A stretch of 64,000 nucleotides of DNA, taken from positions 1 through 64,000 of the forward strand of contig CAIQFD010000008.1 of NCBI GenBank assembly GCA_903870995.1, read 5' to 3'. Positions 50,027 through 59,930 of this stretch are shown here, piece after piece. The DNA is from an uncultured Methylophilaceae bacterium (GTDB lineage: Bacteria > Pseudomonadota > Gammaproteobacteria > Burkholderiales > Methylophilaceae). Within the stretch, counting starts at the first letter, position 1, and every line of letters begins with the position of its first letter. The position numbers and the translations under genes were made by a program. A model generated the notes under the pieces. It searched no databases. It saw nothing but the letters and a program-made list of their open reading frames with translations, and was not told the DNA's origin.

Positions 50027-53000
50027 ATGAACTTGCCTCAGCTTTCCATTAAGCGCCATGTCTTTGCATGGATGCTGTCTGCCGTCATCGTATTATTTGG
50101 TGTTATTTCTTACCAGCGCATTGGGATCGACCGCATTCCATCGATTGATTTTCCTATCATCATGGTCAACACCACGCTTAAAGGTGCAAATCCCGATGTA
50201 ATGGACTCGAGCATTACTAGCGTCATTGAAGCAGCGATCAATACAACACCTGGCATTGAGCATATTCAGTCATCATCATCCCCTGGCGTTTCAACGATTA
50301 CAATTACTTTTGCGCTCAATAAAAATATTGATGTTGCTTATAACGAAGTGCAATCAAAAGTCAGCCAAGTATTAAAAAAACTACCCAACGACACTGACCC
50401 ACCAACAATTCAAAAAGTAGACTCAAATGCACAGGCTGTTATCTGGCTTGCCTTAACGGGCGATCGTACCATCCAGCAACTGAACCTTTATGCGCTCAAT
50501 GTGCTAAAAAAGAAATTTGAAACGATCAACGGCGTCGGTGAAGTCACCCTAGGTGGCCGTCGTGACCGAGTAATTCGGGTTAGCCTCTCACCAGAACGGA
50601 TGGCAGCTTATAAACTCACGGCTAGCGATTTAATCAACGCGCTCAAGCGTGAACATGTTCAGCTCCCAGGCGGATTTTTAGTCAGCGCCCAAACCGAGAA
50701 ATTGGTAAAACTCGATTTAGAATTTCATAACATAAAAGATTTGGGTGAACTCATCATTAATCATAAAGATGGCGCCCCTGTTCGTCTTCAAGACATCGCA
50801 ACCATTACCGACAGCATTACTGACAATCGACAAGTAGCTCGCTACAACGGCAATCCAACCGTTGGCTTAGGCATGGTCAAGATTGCTAACGCCAATACCG
50901 TAGAGATTATCAAAGAGGTTGAGCGTCGATTGGATGAGGATATACGGCCAAACTTACCACCTGGGATGAAACTAGAAATCTCCACTAATGATTCGATTTT
51001 TATTAATCAAATGGTGGCGTCGCTAAAAGAGCATTTATTCACAGGCACTCTGCTTGCAGCGCTGATTGTATTTATTTTCTTGCGCTCCATGCGTTCAACC
51101 TTAATCATTGCGACAGCTATTCCCGTTTCATTATTGGGTGCTATTGCGGTGATGTACTTCTCTGGTTATACCTTCAACTCAATGACTTTGCTTGGCTTGC
51201 TTCTGCTCATTGGTGTGGTTGTGGATGATGCCATCGTCGTGCTAGAAAATATTTTCCGCCACCGAGAAAATATTGATAAAGACCCGATCAGCGCAGCGAT
51301 TAATGGATCCAGTGAAGTCACTTTTGCAGTGATTGCAGCATCACTCTCATTGATTTGTATTTTTGCGCCAGTGATTTTTATGGATGGCATTGTCGGCATG
51401 TTCTTCAAGTCATTTGGCGTAGTTGTGACCTTTGGCGTACTTGCCTCGTTATTCGTTTCTCTCACGCTAACGCCTATGCTTTGCTCGCGCTACTTGAGCG
51501 TTGGCCACAAAGAAAATAAATTCTATAGCGCAATTGAAAGAAATCTTGCCAAAATCGATAGTGCTTATGACTACTTACTCAACTTAAGCCTCAATCATCG
51601 CTGGCGCGTGCTGATTATCACCATACTATTTGTGATTCTAGGTGGCGGCTATGCCATGAAAAATGTACAAAAGGACTTTGTACCAGAAGCAGATGAAGGA
51701 AGCTTTACCATCAGCGTTAAAACCCCACTTGGCTCAAGTCTAGAATATACAAACTCACGTTTAAAATTAGTTGAAGCGGCGATCGCCTCACACCCGAAAG
51801 AAGTCGCCAGCTACTTTTCAACGATTGGTGCAGGCTCACGCGGTCAAGTGAACCAAGGTAATATCAACGTACGCTTAGTTTCTAAAACTGAGCGCGCACT
51901 AAGCCAAAAAGCACTCATCAAAACGCTTAAAAAACAGTTCGACCAAATCCCTGGTGTAAAGGCAATCCCATCTCCTGCATCGATTGCAAAAGGTCAGCGC
52001 TCAGAAAAACTGCAGTTCATTATCACCGGTCCGAGTCTTGAAGAAATTGGCAGTCTTTCTAAAAAAATACAGCAAACATTGTCTAAAAATACTGAAATGG
52101 GCAAGGTGGACTTAGATGTTCAGCTAGACCTGCCTCAACTAGAAATGAATATTGACCGAAGCCGCGCATCGGCATTGGGACTGAGCGCGAACGACATCGC
52201 AGGCGCTGTGAGCTTATATGCAGGCGGTCTTAATGTTGCCACATTTAACGATAGTGACGGTGATGGCCAACGTTATGACATTCGTATAAAAGCAAACGAA
52301 GATGAATTCAAGCAAACAACAGATCTCAGCAAAATCTACTTAAGAAGCGCCAGTGGCGAATTGGTACGTCTTGATACAGTTGCTAGCTTCAAACCATCAC
52401 TAGGCGCTGCTGTAATTGGCCGCTACGATATGCAATACTCTGCCAACTTTTATGCCAATCCAAGCATGCCGTTAGGAGACGCCGTTACGTTGGTAAAAGA
52501 GACTGCTACCAAAACATTGCCGACAAATTACACACTCAAAATGTCGGGCCAAGCAGAAGAGTTTGGGAAAACATTTAAGAATATTAAGTTTGTGTTTATT
52601 CTCGCCTTCATCTTGCTTTACATGGTGCTGGCAAGCCAATTCAATTCTTTTGTACAGCCTGTCATCATTATGTTGGCACAGCCGCTTGCAATTATCGGTG
52701 GCTTAATTGCACTTCTGCTTTCAGGCGATTCGTTGAACATTTACTCGATGATTGGATTGGTGCTGCTGATTGGATTGGTCGCAAAAAATTCTATCTTGCT
52801 AGTGGATTTAACGAATCAGCTACGTGAACGTGGTGCAAGCATCAACGATGCACTTAAAGAAGCTTGTCCGATTCGTTTACGTCCAGTGGTAATGACCTCG
52901 CTCACCATCATCTTGGCGCTTCTGCCTGCCGCTTTGGGTTTAGGTGCTGGCAGCGAGACCAACAAGCCTCTTTCCGTCGCCATTATTGGCGGGATGATTT

Positions 53001-53089
53001 CATCAACCTTGCTGACGTTGGTAGTCGTACCAGCTGCCTACTCTTTGGTGATGAATGGTCTAGAAAAGTGGAAAGCAAGAAAGCATTAG
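50027..53089 (+). CDS. RND (HAE1/AcrB-type) efflux transporter
   Basis: 1020 aa; GVVVDDAIVVLENI; two TM blocks. Confidence 0.96.
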   Translation: MNLPQLSIKRHVFAWMLSAVIVLFGVISYQRIGIDRIPSIDFPIIMVNTTLKGANPDVMDSSITSVIEAAINTTPGIEHIQSSSSPGVSTITITFALNKNIDVAYNEVQSKVSQVLKKLPNDTDPPTIQKVDSNAQAVIWLALTGDRTIQQLNLYALNVLKKKFETINGVGEVTLGGRRDRVIRVSLSPERMAAYKLTASDLINALKREHVQLPGGFLVSAQTEKLVKLDLEFHNIKDLGELIINHKDGAPVRLQDIATITDSITDNRQVARYNGNPTVGLGMVKIANANTVEIIKEVERRLDEDIRPNLPPGMKLEISTNDSIFINQMVASLKEHLFTGTLLAALIVFIFLRSMRSTLIIATAIPVSLLGAIAVMYFSGYTFNSMTLLGLLLLIGVVVDDAIVVLENIFRHRENIDKDPISAAINGSSEVTFAVIAASLSLICIFAPVIFMDGIVGMFFKSFGVVVTFGVLASLFVSLTLTPMLCSRYLSVGHKENKFYSAIERNLAKIDSAYDYLLNLSLNHRWRVLIITILFVILGGGYAMKNVQKDFVPEADEGSFTISVKTPLGSSLEYTNSRLKLVEAAIASHPKEVASYFSTIGAGSRGQVNQGNINVRLVSKTERALSQKALIKTLKKQFDQIPGVKAIPSPASIAKGQRSEKLQFIITGPSLEEIGSLSKKIQQTLSKNTEMGKVDLDVQLDLPQLEMNIDRSRASALGLSANDIAGAVSLYAGGLNVATFNDSDGDGQRYDIRIKANEDEFKQTTDLSKIYLRSASGELVRLDTVASFKPSLGAAVIGRYDMQYSANFYANPSMPLGDAVTLVKETATKTLPTNYTLKMSGQAEEFGKTFKNIKFVFILAFILLYMVLASQFNSFVQPVIIMLAQPLAIIGGLIALLLSGDSLNIYSMIGLVLLIGLVAKNSILLVDLTNQLRERGASINDALKEACPIRLRPVVMTSLTIILALLPAALGLGAGSETNKPLSVAIIGGMISSTLLTLVVVPAAYSLVMNGLEKWKARKH

Positions 53090-53116
53090 TTTGAGGACCT
53101 TAGCAACTTACAAATG

Positions 53117-53638
53117 CTAACGACGAATCAATTTAACTAAATACTCCAAGGCCAAATCTTGGACTTTAGGTTGCCATAATGATGGATTTTGTGGGAAGTC
53201 TTCGAACTGTCCTGACCGCTCAAAACCTAAGCGCTCGTAGAATTCAATCAACTCATTCCGCAAGGTAATCACCGACAGATAAAAGCCAGCTACGCGCCAT
53301 TCTCTTGCGGTAATAGCTTCAGCCGCTTGAATCATCTCGCGCCCATAGCCCTTGTTCTGCAATGAGGGCTTCACTGAGATCAAACCAAACTTTGCTGTAT
53401 TTTCATTGTGTTCACAGGCAATACAAGCCACTACCTGATCACGCAGTACGCCAACCAACACAAATGCATCATCACGCCGAATTAACGTAGCAATTTCTGG
53501 GGTGGTAATGCGCAGGCCATCTAATAAATCCGCTTCTGTTGTCCAGCCTACACGACTACCCTCTCCACGATAGGCTGAGTTAACCAAATCAGCAATTGCG
53601 GAGGCATCATTTAACTCTGCTTTGTGAAAGCTAAGCAT
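53117..53638 (-). CDS. GNAT N-acetyltransferase
   Basis: LISVKPSLQNKGYGREMIQAAEAIT; LIEFYERLGFERSG. Confidence 0.93.
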   Translation of the reverse strand: MLSFHKAELNDASAIADLVNSAYRGEGSRVGWTTEADLLDGLRITTPEIATLIRRDDAFVLVGVLRDQVVACIACEHNENTAKFGLISVKPSLQNKGYGREMIQAAEAITAREWRVAGFYLSVITLRNELIEFYERLGFERSGQFEDFPQNPSLWQPKVQDLALEYLVKLIRR

Positions 53639-53641
53639 CGC

Positions 53642-54874
53642 TTATCGATTCACTAGTTTTTGAACGACCAAACTACCCACCATATCACCTTGAACATTGA
53701 CTGTAGTGCGAAGGGTATCAAGCAGTCTATCTATCGGTAACAAAATCGCAATCGCCTCTGCAGGCAAGCCAACTGACTGTAAGACCATGACCATCGTCAC
53801 CATGCCAGCACTTGGAATCCCAGGCGCACCCATCGCAGCAATCATGGCGGTAAAGAAGACAATAAATTGCTGTGCAAGACTTAAATCAATACCTGCAAGG
53901 TTTGCAATAAATAACGCAGCAGCAGCCTCGTAGAGGGCTGTGCCATCCATATTAATGGTTGCGCCAAGCGGGATCACAAAGCCTGCAATTTCGGGCTTAA
54001 CATGTAAATGTTGCGTGACACAACGAAGCGTCACTGGCAAAGTGGCTGAGCTTGAGCTCGTAGCAAAAGCTGTCACTAATGCCTCTCTAGCCCCACGCCA
54101 AAACCATAATGGGGACTTACCCGTAAAGACAAATAAAATCAGTGGAAGGACAACGACACCATGGAATAAAGTTGTTCCTAATACCACCGAGACAAACTTT
54201 CCCAATGTACTTAACATTGCTAAATCTTGAAGAGCAACTAATTTAAGCAACAGTGCAAAAATGCCTAATGGAGCTAAACGCATAATCCAACTGACGATGC
54301 GCATACAAACTTCCAATGCCTCTTGTAGCAAGACCAAGATATTTTTGTAACGCTCACCACCCATCACTAATGCGACACCCAAAATCAATGCAAAAACAAC
54401 GACTGCAAGCACATTCCCTTGAGAGAGTGCAGTAAATGGGTTAAGGAAAATGCTGTGTAGAAACTGCGCAAAGAACTCAGGCAAAGGCAATTGCTTTGCT
54501 TCAAAGTTTTGCATGTCATCAGCGAACATCGCCAAGTGTAAGCCAGCACCAGGTTTAAAATAGTTGCTAGCGAATAAACCTAATGCAATCGCAATGGCCA
54601 TAGAGATGACAAAAAAGCTAAGCGTAGCAACCCAAACCTTGTGCATTTGCTGATGCTGACGCAAATTGGCGATGCCAACCACAATCGAGCAAAACACCAG
54701 AGGAATCAGAATCATTTTCAGCAAGTCAATAAACAAAGTAGCGACCAAACTTGCTGAATACAAGCCTAGTTTAACCACCTCATGCTCAACGCCAAGCCCG
54801 TGAAAGTACCAGCCTAAACCGATGCCTGTTAGGGCGCCAATCAGTATTTGTAAATTAAGGCTTGGTGATTTCAT
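53642..54874 (-). CDS. Dicarboxylate/amino acid:cation (DAACS) symporter
   Basis: AFATSSSSATLPVTL; VIPLGATINMDGTALYE. Confidence 0.95.
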   Translation of the reverse strand: MKSPSLNLQILIGALTGIGLGWYFHGLGVEHEVVKLGLYSASLVATLFIDLLKMILIPLVFCSIVVGIANLRQHQQMHKVWVATLSFFVISMAIAIALGLFASNYFKPGAGLHLAMFADDMQNFEAKQLPLPEFFAQFLHSIFLNPFTALSQGNVLAVVVFALILGVALVMGGERYKNILVLLQEALEVCMRIVSWIMRLAPLGIFALLLKLVALQDLAMLSTLGKFVSVVLGTTLFHGVVVLPLILFVFTGKSPLWFWRGAREALVTAFATSSSSATLPVTLRCVTQHLHVKPEIAGFVIPLGATINMDGTALYEAAAALFIANLAGIDLSLAQQFIVFFTAMIAAMGAPGIPSAGMVTMVMVLQSVGLPAEAIAILLPIDRLLDTLRTTVNVQGDMVGSLVVQKLVNR

Positions 54875-54877
54875 TAT

Positions 54878-56311
54878 TTAAACTTTTGCCTTTTTTGGTG
54901 CCGCTTTTTTAGCAGTTGATTTTGCAGCTGCCGCTTTTGTTAGTGCTTTAGATTTAGAAATTGCCGCCTTTTTTCGTTCAGCTTTCACTATTGCCTCGTC
55001 TGGCTCGTTAGCAACTTCAACCAGTTCTGATTTGTCTTCTGCAGTTGGTTTTACTGGCATCGTTTTTTCAAACACGGCCGCAAAGAAGCCATCCGTTTGG
55101 TGCAAATGGGGTAATAATTTTAGATAATTACCCGTATCCAAATTGATTTGCTGTTGCGCCAAAATGCTGTTCGCTGGCACTAATACAAACTCAGGATTTA
55201 CTTTCAAGAAAGCTTCTGCGATTTGTTCGTTTTCATCTTGCAATAAACTACATGTCGCATAAATTAAACGCCCGCCAGCTTTTACCAATTTAGCAGCGCG
55301 CGCTAAAATATTAGTTTGCTTCACCGTTAACTCTAATACGTCTTGTGGTTTTTGACGCCATTTCAAATCTGGGTTGCGACGCAAAGTGCCGAGTCCACTG
55401 CAGGGCGCATCGACTAATACACGATCAAATTTACCATTAAGACGTTTTAATTTGGGGTCAGCTTCGCTACTGATTAATTGGCTATGCAAATTCGATAGGC
55501 CTGAACGCTTTAAGCGTGTACCTAAGTTTTGCAAACGTTTTTCTGACACATCAAAGGCATAAATTCTGCCAGAGTTGCGCATTAAAGCACCCATCGCCAA
55601 ACTCTTACCGCCAGCACCAGCGCAGAAATCAGCGACCATTTCACCACGGCGTGGGGCGACTAACTGCGCCAACAATTGACTGCCTTCATCTTGCACTTCA
55701 ATCTTGCCTTCAGTAAACAGCACATGGCGGCTAATAGTCATTTTTTGCGGCATACGCAAACCATTTGGAGAGTACGGAGTTGGCACAACTTCAGTATTTT
55801 CGGATGCAAATTTAGCCATTACATCTTCACGCGTCGCTTTAACCAAATTCACACGCAAATCCAGAGCAGCTGGCTGGTGCATACTTCTAGCGATTGTTAG
55901 CGCTTGCTCTTCACCATATTGCTCAACCAATTTATCCCAAAACCACTCTGGCAAATCAGCTTGCATGGCTTTACTAATATCATCCGTTTTCTTCGCTTTA
56001 ATTTCCAACGCCCACTCTTTTTGTTGAGCATTTAAGGTATCAGCTAAGTCACGCGTACTCATGCCAAGCACACGCACCAAATAAGCCACTAAGAGCTTAC
56101 GCGGATCATCGCCACCAGCTACATAAGTCAAAAATGATTTACGGCGCAAAACACCATAAGCTGACTCAGCAATAAATGCTCGGTCTTTAGTGCCCAAATC
56201 ACGATTTTGCTTGAAGAACCAACCGAGTTTTACGTCAGCAGGGCCCGTGTTAGAGAGCACGTCTGAAAGCGCCACGCCAGCGAGTCTTAAGAGATTAGGG
56301 TTTATTGTCAT
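54878..56311 (-). CDS. RsmB/NOP family (cytosine-5) RNA methyltransferase with Lys/Ala-rich tail
   Basis: DFCAGAGGKSLAMGALM; VLVDAPCSGLGTLRRNPDLKW; YATCSLLQDENE. Confidence 0.93.
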   Translation of the reverse strand: MTINPNLLRLAGVALSDVLSNTGPADVKLGWFFKQNRDLGTKDRAFIAESAYGVLRRKSFLTYVAGGDDPRKLLVAYLVRVLGMSTRDLADTLNAQQKEWALEIKAKKTDDISKAMQADLPEWFWDKLVEQYGEEQALTIARSMHQPAALDLRVNLVKATREDVMAKFASENTEVVPTPYSPNGLRMPQKMTISRHVLFTEGKIEVQDEGSQLLAQLVAPRRGEMVADFCAGAGGKSLAMGALMRNSGRIYAFDVSEKRLQNLGTRLKRSGLSNLHSQLISSEADPKLKRLNGKFDRVLVDAPCSGLGTLRRNPDLKWRQKPQDVLELTVKQTNILARAAKLVKAGGRLIYATCSLLQDENEQIAEAFLKVNPEFVLVPANSILAQQQINLDTGNYLKLLPHLHQTDGFFAAVFEKTMPVKPTAEDKSELVEVANEPDEAIVKAERKKAAISKSKALTKAAAAKSTAKKAAPKKAKV

Positions 56312-57360
56312 TTTGCGATATCGGTATCTATGCGAGTGGCGATGAATTCGTACCCGCTACCGTCCTTTGCTATTTTTAAAATTTTAATGGGGATAAATCG
56401 ATAATCTTCCGCTAACCAGACATCGGTTTTTTCTTCTGCATCACCGCTACTTTTAGCAATGTGATACGTATTAATTTGGCCAAACTTAGTTGCAATTACT
56501 TCCTCAGAAATAAACTGATAGTTATAAACGCGCACCATTTTTCCATTAGTTAAAGGCCACTCCATCCTCTCTAGAGGTGGCACAAACATAAACTGATACA
56601 TAAAGCTTAAAAAGTCCTGCGTGCCTTCTGGCAACTCTTCTACCACTTCTGTTTTTGCATTTTTGAGGGTCAATTTATAATTAACCCAATCAAAATTCGC
56701 TGCCTGCAACTTGTCAGGCTTGCCTGTCACTTCAACGCGATAAGCTTCTGGCTGAAGGCCCTGCTCCATTATTTTTCCGATGCTGGTTTCAATACGTTTT
56801 CCAGCAAAAGCAATCGAGGCCAACCCTACCGCTTCCATCTCACTACGCAAGCTATATCGACCTTGTGGGTCAGCTTGATAACGATAATGCGCACGGCCAC
56901 TGCCAAAACTATTCACGCGTTTTACATCAAAATCCATATCCACAAATGAAGGTGGCGGTAATCGCGGCATCTCTTCGTATGCAGGTCTATCTTCCTCGCG
57001 CCATAATGGCTCAGTTACTTGAGGCGCTTCCGCCTGCAAAGAGGTATTTGGTTTTATTGACTCACGTCTAATTTCATGGGGGTCAGCCAAATGCCTTGCT
57101 GGCTTATGTGCCTTTTTAGCCGATGGCAATGGCTTTTTCACAGGCGGAGGAAGCAACTCAGCCTCTATCAAATGCGATGACGATTCGAAGTTCGGTAGCA
57201 CAAAACTCCAACCACCAAGCAATAAAATATGTAACAACACCGACAGCAAAATTGCCCACAGCCAGCGTTGTGGCACACGAATTTGATGCAATTGAAGTGT
57301 TAAAAATTTGCTATTTTTCAAATGATGTTTTACTGATGGTTCAAAACACAAAACAATCAA
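56308..57360 (-). CDS. DUF3108 domain protein with TonB-like N-terminus
   Basis: N-terminal TM and Pro-rich segment; DUF3108-like C-terminal domain related to the next gene. Confidence 0.8.
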   Translation of the reverse strand: MIVLCFEPSVKHHLKNSKFLTLQLHQIRVPQRWLWAILLSVLLHILLLGGWSFVLPNFESSSHLIEAELLPPPVKKPLPSAKKAHKPARHLADPHEIRRESIKPNTSLQAEAPQVTEPLWREEDRPAYEEMPRLPPPSFVDMDFDVKRVNSFGSGRAHYRYQADPQGRYSLRSEMEAVGLASIAFAGKRIETSIGKIMEQGLQPEAYRVEVTGKPDKLQAANFDWVNYKLTLKNAKTEVVEELPEGTQDFLSFMYQFMFVPPLERMEWPLTNGKMVRVYNYQFISEEVIATKFGQINTYHIAKSSGDAEEKTDVWLAEDYRFIPIKILKIAKDGSGYEFIATRIDTDIAK

Positions 57361-57366
57361 AAATCA

Positions 57367-58065
57367 TTAATCTATATGCATGCTGGTCAGCGTTTGTTCG
57401 ATAGTCGCGCCATTTTCTTCGCGAATGATGATTTTTACTGGCAAATAAAAGTGCTCTAACGCCAACCAAAATTCTTTTTCGTTACCACCACCACTTTCAC
57501 TCGCATTACTTAAATGCAAAGTCTTAAATTGACCAGAGTCCATCTTCAAACTCACATCACGCTCAACTGCTTTGTAACTATAAACACGCTGCTTTTTACC
57601 TGTGGTAATTGGCAAGCTCACCTCATCCCCTTTGGGTGGAAATAGCATCCATTGATAAGGAAAACTCACCACGTCTTGCGTGCCTTTGACTAAAGGCTCT
57701 GTGATCACACTTCCTTTATTTTTCATGCTTAATTGATTCGCTACCCAATCAAAATCAGCATAAACAGCCTTTTTTTCGTTATCACCTTGATGTTGCTCAA
57801 AGTGCTTAGGCTGAAGACCATCAGCAGTAATAACACCCTCACTCTTCAAAATACGTTTACCAAATAGCGCAGCTAAACCAACGCCTTCAGTGACACTTTC
57901 AATGGCATACTGATTGCCTGTTTGCTTAAACGTCTCGGTAACATTTGCAAAAGGTTTACCATTACGTGTGGCTTGATAAGTCAGCACTACATTGTTTGGC
58001 GCAGCAAACACAAGGTTTGCTGCGACCAAAAAACTGAGCAGTACTAATTTAGCCGCAGTTTTGAT
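57367..58065 (-). CDS. DUF3108 domain protein (start uncertain: ATC at 58065 or TTG at 58029)
   Basis: ORF track starts at TTG 58029; in-frame upstream sequence (I/M)KTAAKLVLLSFLVAANLVFA looks like a complete signal peptide. Confidence 0.7.
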   Translation of the reverse strand: MKTAAKLVLLSFLVAANLVFAAPNNVVLTYQATRNGKPFANVTETFKQTGNQYAIESVTEGVGLAALFGKRILKSEGVITADGLQPKHFEQHQGDNEKKAVYADFDWVANQLSMKNKGSVITEPLVKGTQDVVSFPYQWMLFPPKGDEVSLPITTGKKQRVYSYKAVERDVSLKMDSGQFKTLHLSNASESGGGNEKEFWLALEHFYLPVKIIIREENGATIEQTLTSMHID

Positions 58066-58066
58066 A

Positions 58067-59119
58067 TTAAACTACCACCGTTGGCGCTTCGCCCGCTTGT
58101 TGCTTGCGGATAAAGCCAATCTCAAACACTTGTTCGCCTTCAGCTTTCAATAAATCCATCGCAGCTTTTGCTTGGTCTTTAGAGACAATCACCACCATGC
58201 CAATACCGCAGTTAAAAGTTTTGTGCATTTCACTTTCAGCGACGTTGCCTTGTGCTTGCAACCATGTGAATAAAGGTGGCATATCCCAGCTACCTTTTTT
58301 GATTTCAGCCGTTAAACCTTCAGGCAATACACGAGGCACGTTTTCTGTGATGCCACCGCCAGTGATATGTGCCATGCCTTTGACGGTCATGGATGAAATT
58401 AACTTAAGCAAAGGTTTTACATAAATACGCGTTGGCGCCATCACTACGTCTTTAAATGGTTTACCGTGAAAGTCTGCATTAAAATCAATCCCTGATTTCG
58501 CAATCAATTTACGAATCAATGAATAGCCGTTTGAATGTGCACCGCTTGAACCTAATCCCAACACCACATCGCCTTCAGCGATTGTTTTGCCAGTGATCAG
58601 ACTCTCTTTATCTACACACCCTACCGCAAAACCGGCTAAATCGTATTCACCTGCCGGATACATACCTGGCATTTCAGCCGTTTCACCGCCCACCAATGCA
58701 CAACCTGACTGTTCACAACCTTCGGCAATGCCTTTAATCACTTGGGCTGCAGTGCCTACTTCAAGCTTGCCACATGCAAAATAATCTAAGAAGAACAATG
58801 GCTCAGCACCCTGCACCAAAATGTCATTCACACTCATCGCAACAAGGTCGATACCGACGGTATCGTGTTTGTTCAGTTCAAAAGCGAGTTTTAGTTTAGT
58901 ACCTACTCCATCAGTGCCAGAAACTAAGACTGGGTTTTTAAATTTTTTCGGCATCTCAAACAATGAACCAAAACCGCCAATCCCACCCAAAACCTCAGGC
59001 CGCATCGTACGTTTTGCGAAAGGCTTAATCTGTTCAACCAGCGCGTCACCCGCCTCAATATCCACCCCAGCATCACGGTAGCTAATAGATGTATTGCTTG
59101 ATTGGTCGTTCGAATTCAA
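58067..59119 (-). CDS. purM: Phosphoribosylformylglycinamidine cyclo-ligase
   Basis: [45 protein letters not shown]. Confidence 0.97.
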   Translation of the reverse strand: MNSNDQSSNTSISYRDAGVDIEAGDALVEQIKPFAKRTMRPEVLGGIGGFGSLFEMPKKFKNPVLVSGTDGVGTKLKLAFELNKHDTVGIDLVAMSVNDILVQGAEPLFFLDYFACGKLEVGTAAQVIKGIAEGCEQSGCALVGGETAEMPGMYPAGEYDLAGFAVGCVDKESLITGKTIAEGDVVLGLGSSGAHSNGYSLIRKLIAKSGIDFNADFHGKPFKDVVMAPTRIYVKPLLKLISSMTVKGMAHITGGGITENVPRVLPEGLTAEIKKGSWDMPPLFTWLQAQGNVAESEMHKTFNCGIGMVVIVSKDQAKAAMDLLKAEGEQVFEIGFIRKQQAGEAPTVVV

Positions 59120-59287
59120 AGCTTTCTCGCTTTCTACAAGATAAAAACAAATAAAAGGTTAAAATACACACTTATCGCGTATTTTTTGTAATACCCGAAT
59201 TTTAACCTAAATGACGACCAAACGAGAAAAGACTGAACGATAAAAGCTGAGTTATTCCGCTTTGAATTGCTTTGTAAGATTAAATAA

Positions 59288-59908
59288 ATGAAACAACTGC
59301 TCCTAGACATCCAGCCAGACGCATTGCCCAGCATTGCCAACTTCGTCGTTGGTCGCAATGCAGAGGCTTTGCACAGCTTAAATCAAGCACTGCAAATTGG
59401 CGCTGAGAGCCGTTTCATTTACTTTTGGGGTGCTGCGGGCAGTGGCAAAACCCACCTACTAAAAGCGGCCCAGGAATTAGCAAAGGCATCAAACATCAAC
59501 CTCGTCACAGCAGATAATGTGAACTTACTGAATGAAGAAGCACAAATCGCTTTATTCGATGCTTACAACCAAACACGCGCAACAAGCGGCGTGCTACTTG
59601 CAGCGGGAAACGCTTCGCCTAACCAAATGCATTTGCGTGATGATCTCGCAACCCGCTTAGCTTGGGGGTTAACTTACCAATTGCATCCGCTAACCGATGA
59701 AGAAAAAGCGCAAGCACTGCAAGCTCATGCTTTAGAACGCGGCATGAAATTGCCTGTTGAAGTCGTGGATTATTGCTTGCGCTATTTGCGTCGTGATTTG
59801 CCTAGCTTGATGGCAATTTTAGATGCGCTAGATGAATGGTCGCTCACTGAGAAACGTCCTGTGACAGTGCCACTTCTTAAAAAACTTCTTCAACTACCGC
59901 TTATTTGA
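59288..59908 (+). CDS. hda: DnaA regulatory inactivator Hda
   Basis: DnaA-like ATPase only, 206 aa; FYFWGAAGSGKTHLLKAA-type Walker A; between purM and other genes as in many betaproteobacteria. Confidence 0.9.
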   Translation: MKQLLLDIQPDALPSIANFVVGRNAEALHSLNQALQIGAESRFIYFWGAAGSGKTHLLKAAQELAKASNINLVTADNVNLLNEEAQIALFDAYNQTRATSGVLLAAGNASPNQMHLRDDLATRLAWGLTYQLHPLTDEEKAQALQAHALERGMKLPVEVVDYCLRYLRRDLPSLMAILDALDEWSLTEKRPVTVPLLKKLLQLPLI

Positions 59909-59930
59909 CCTTAATAAAAAATTAAAAAAT

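Noticed and set aside
48889-53089. Novel transporter system
   Set aside because: Ordinary two-gene RND pump (MFP lipoprotein plus AcrB-like); absence of an adjacent outer-membrane factor is common.
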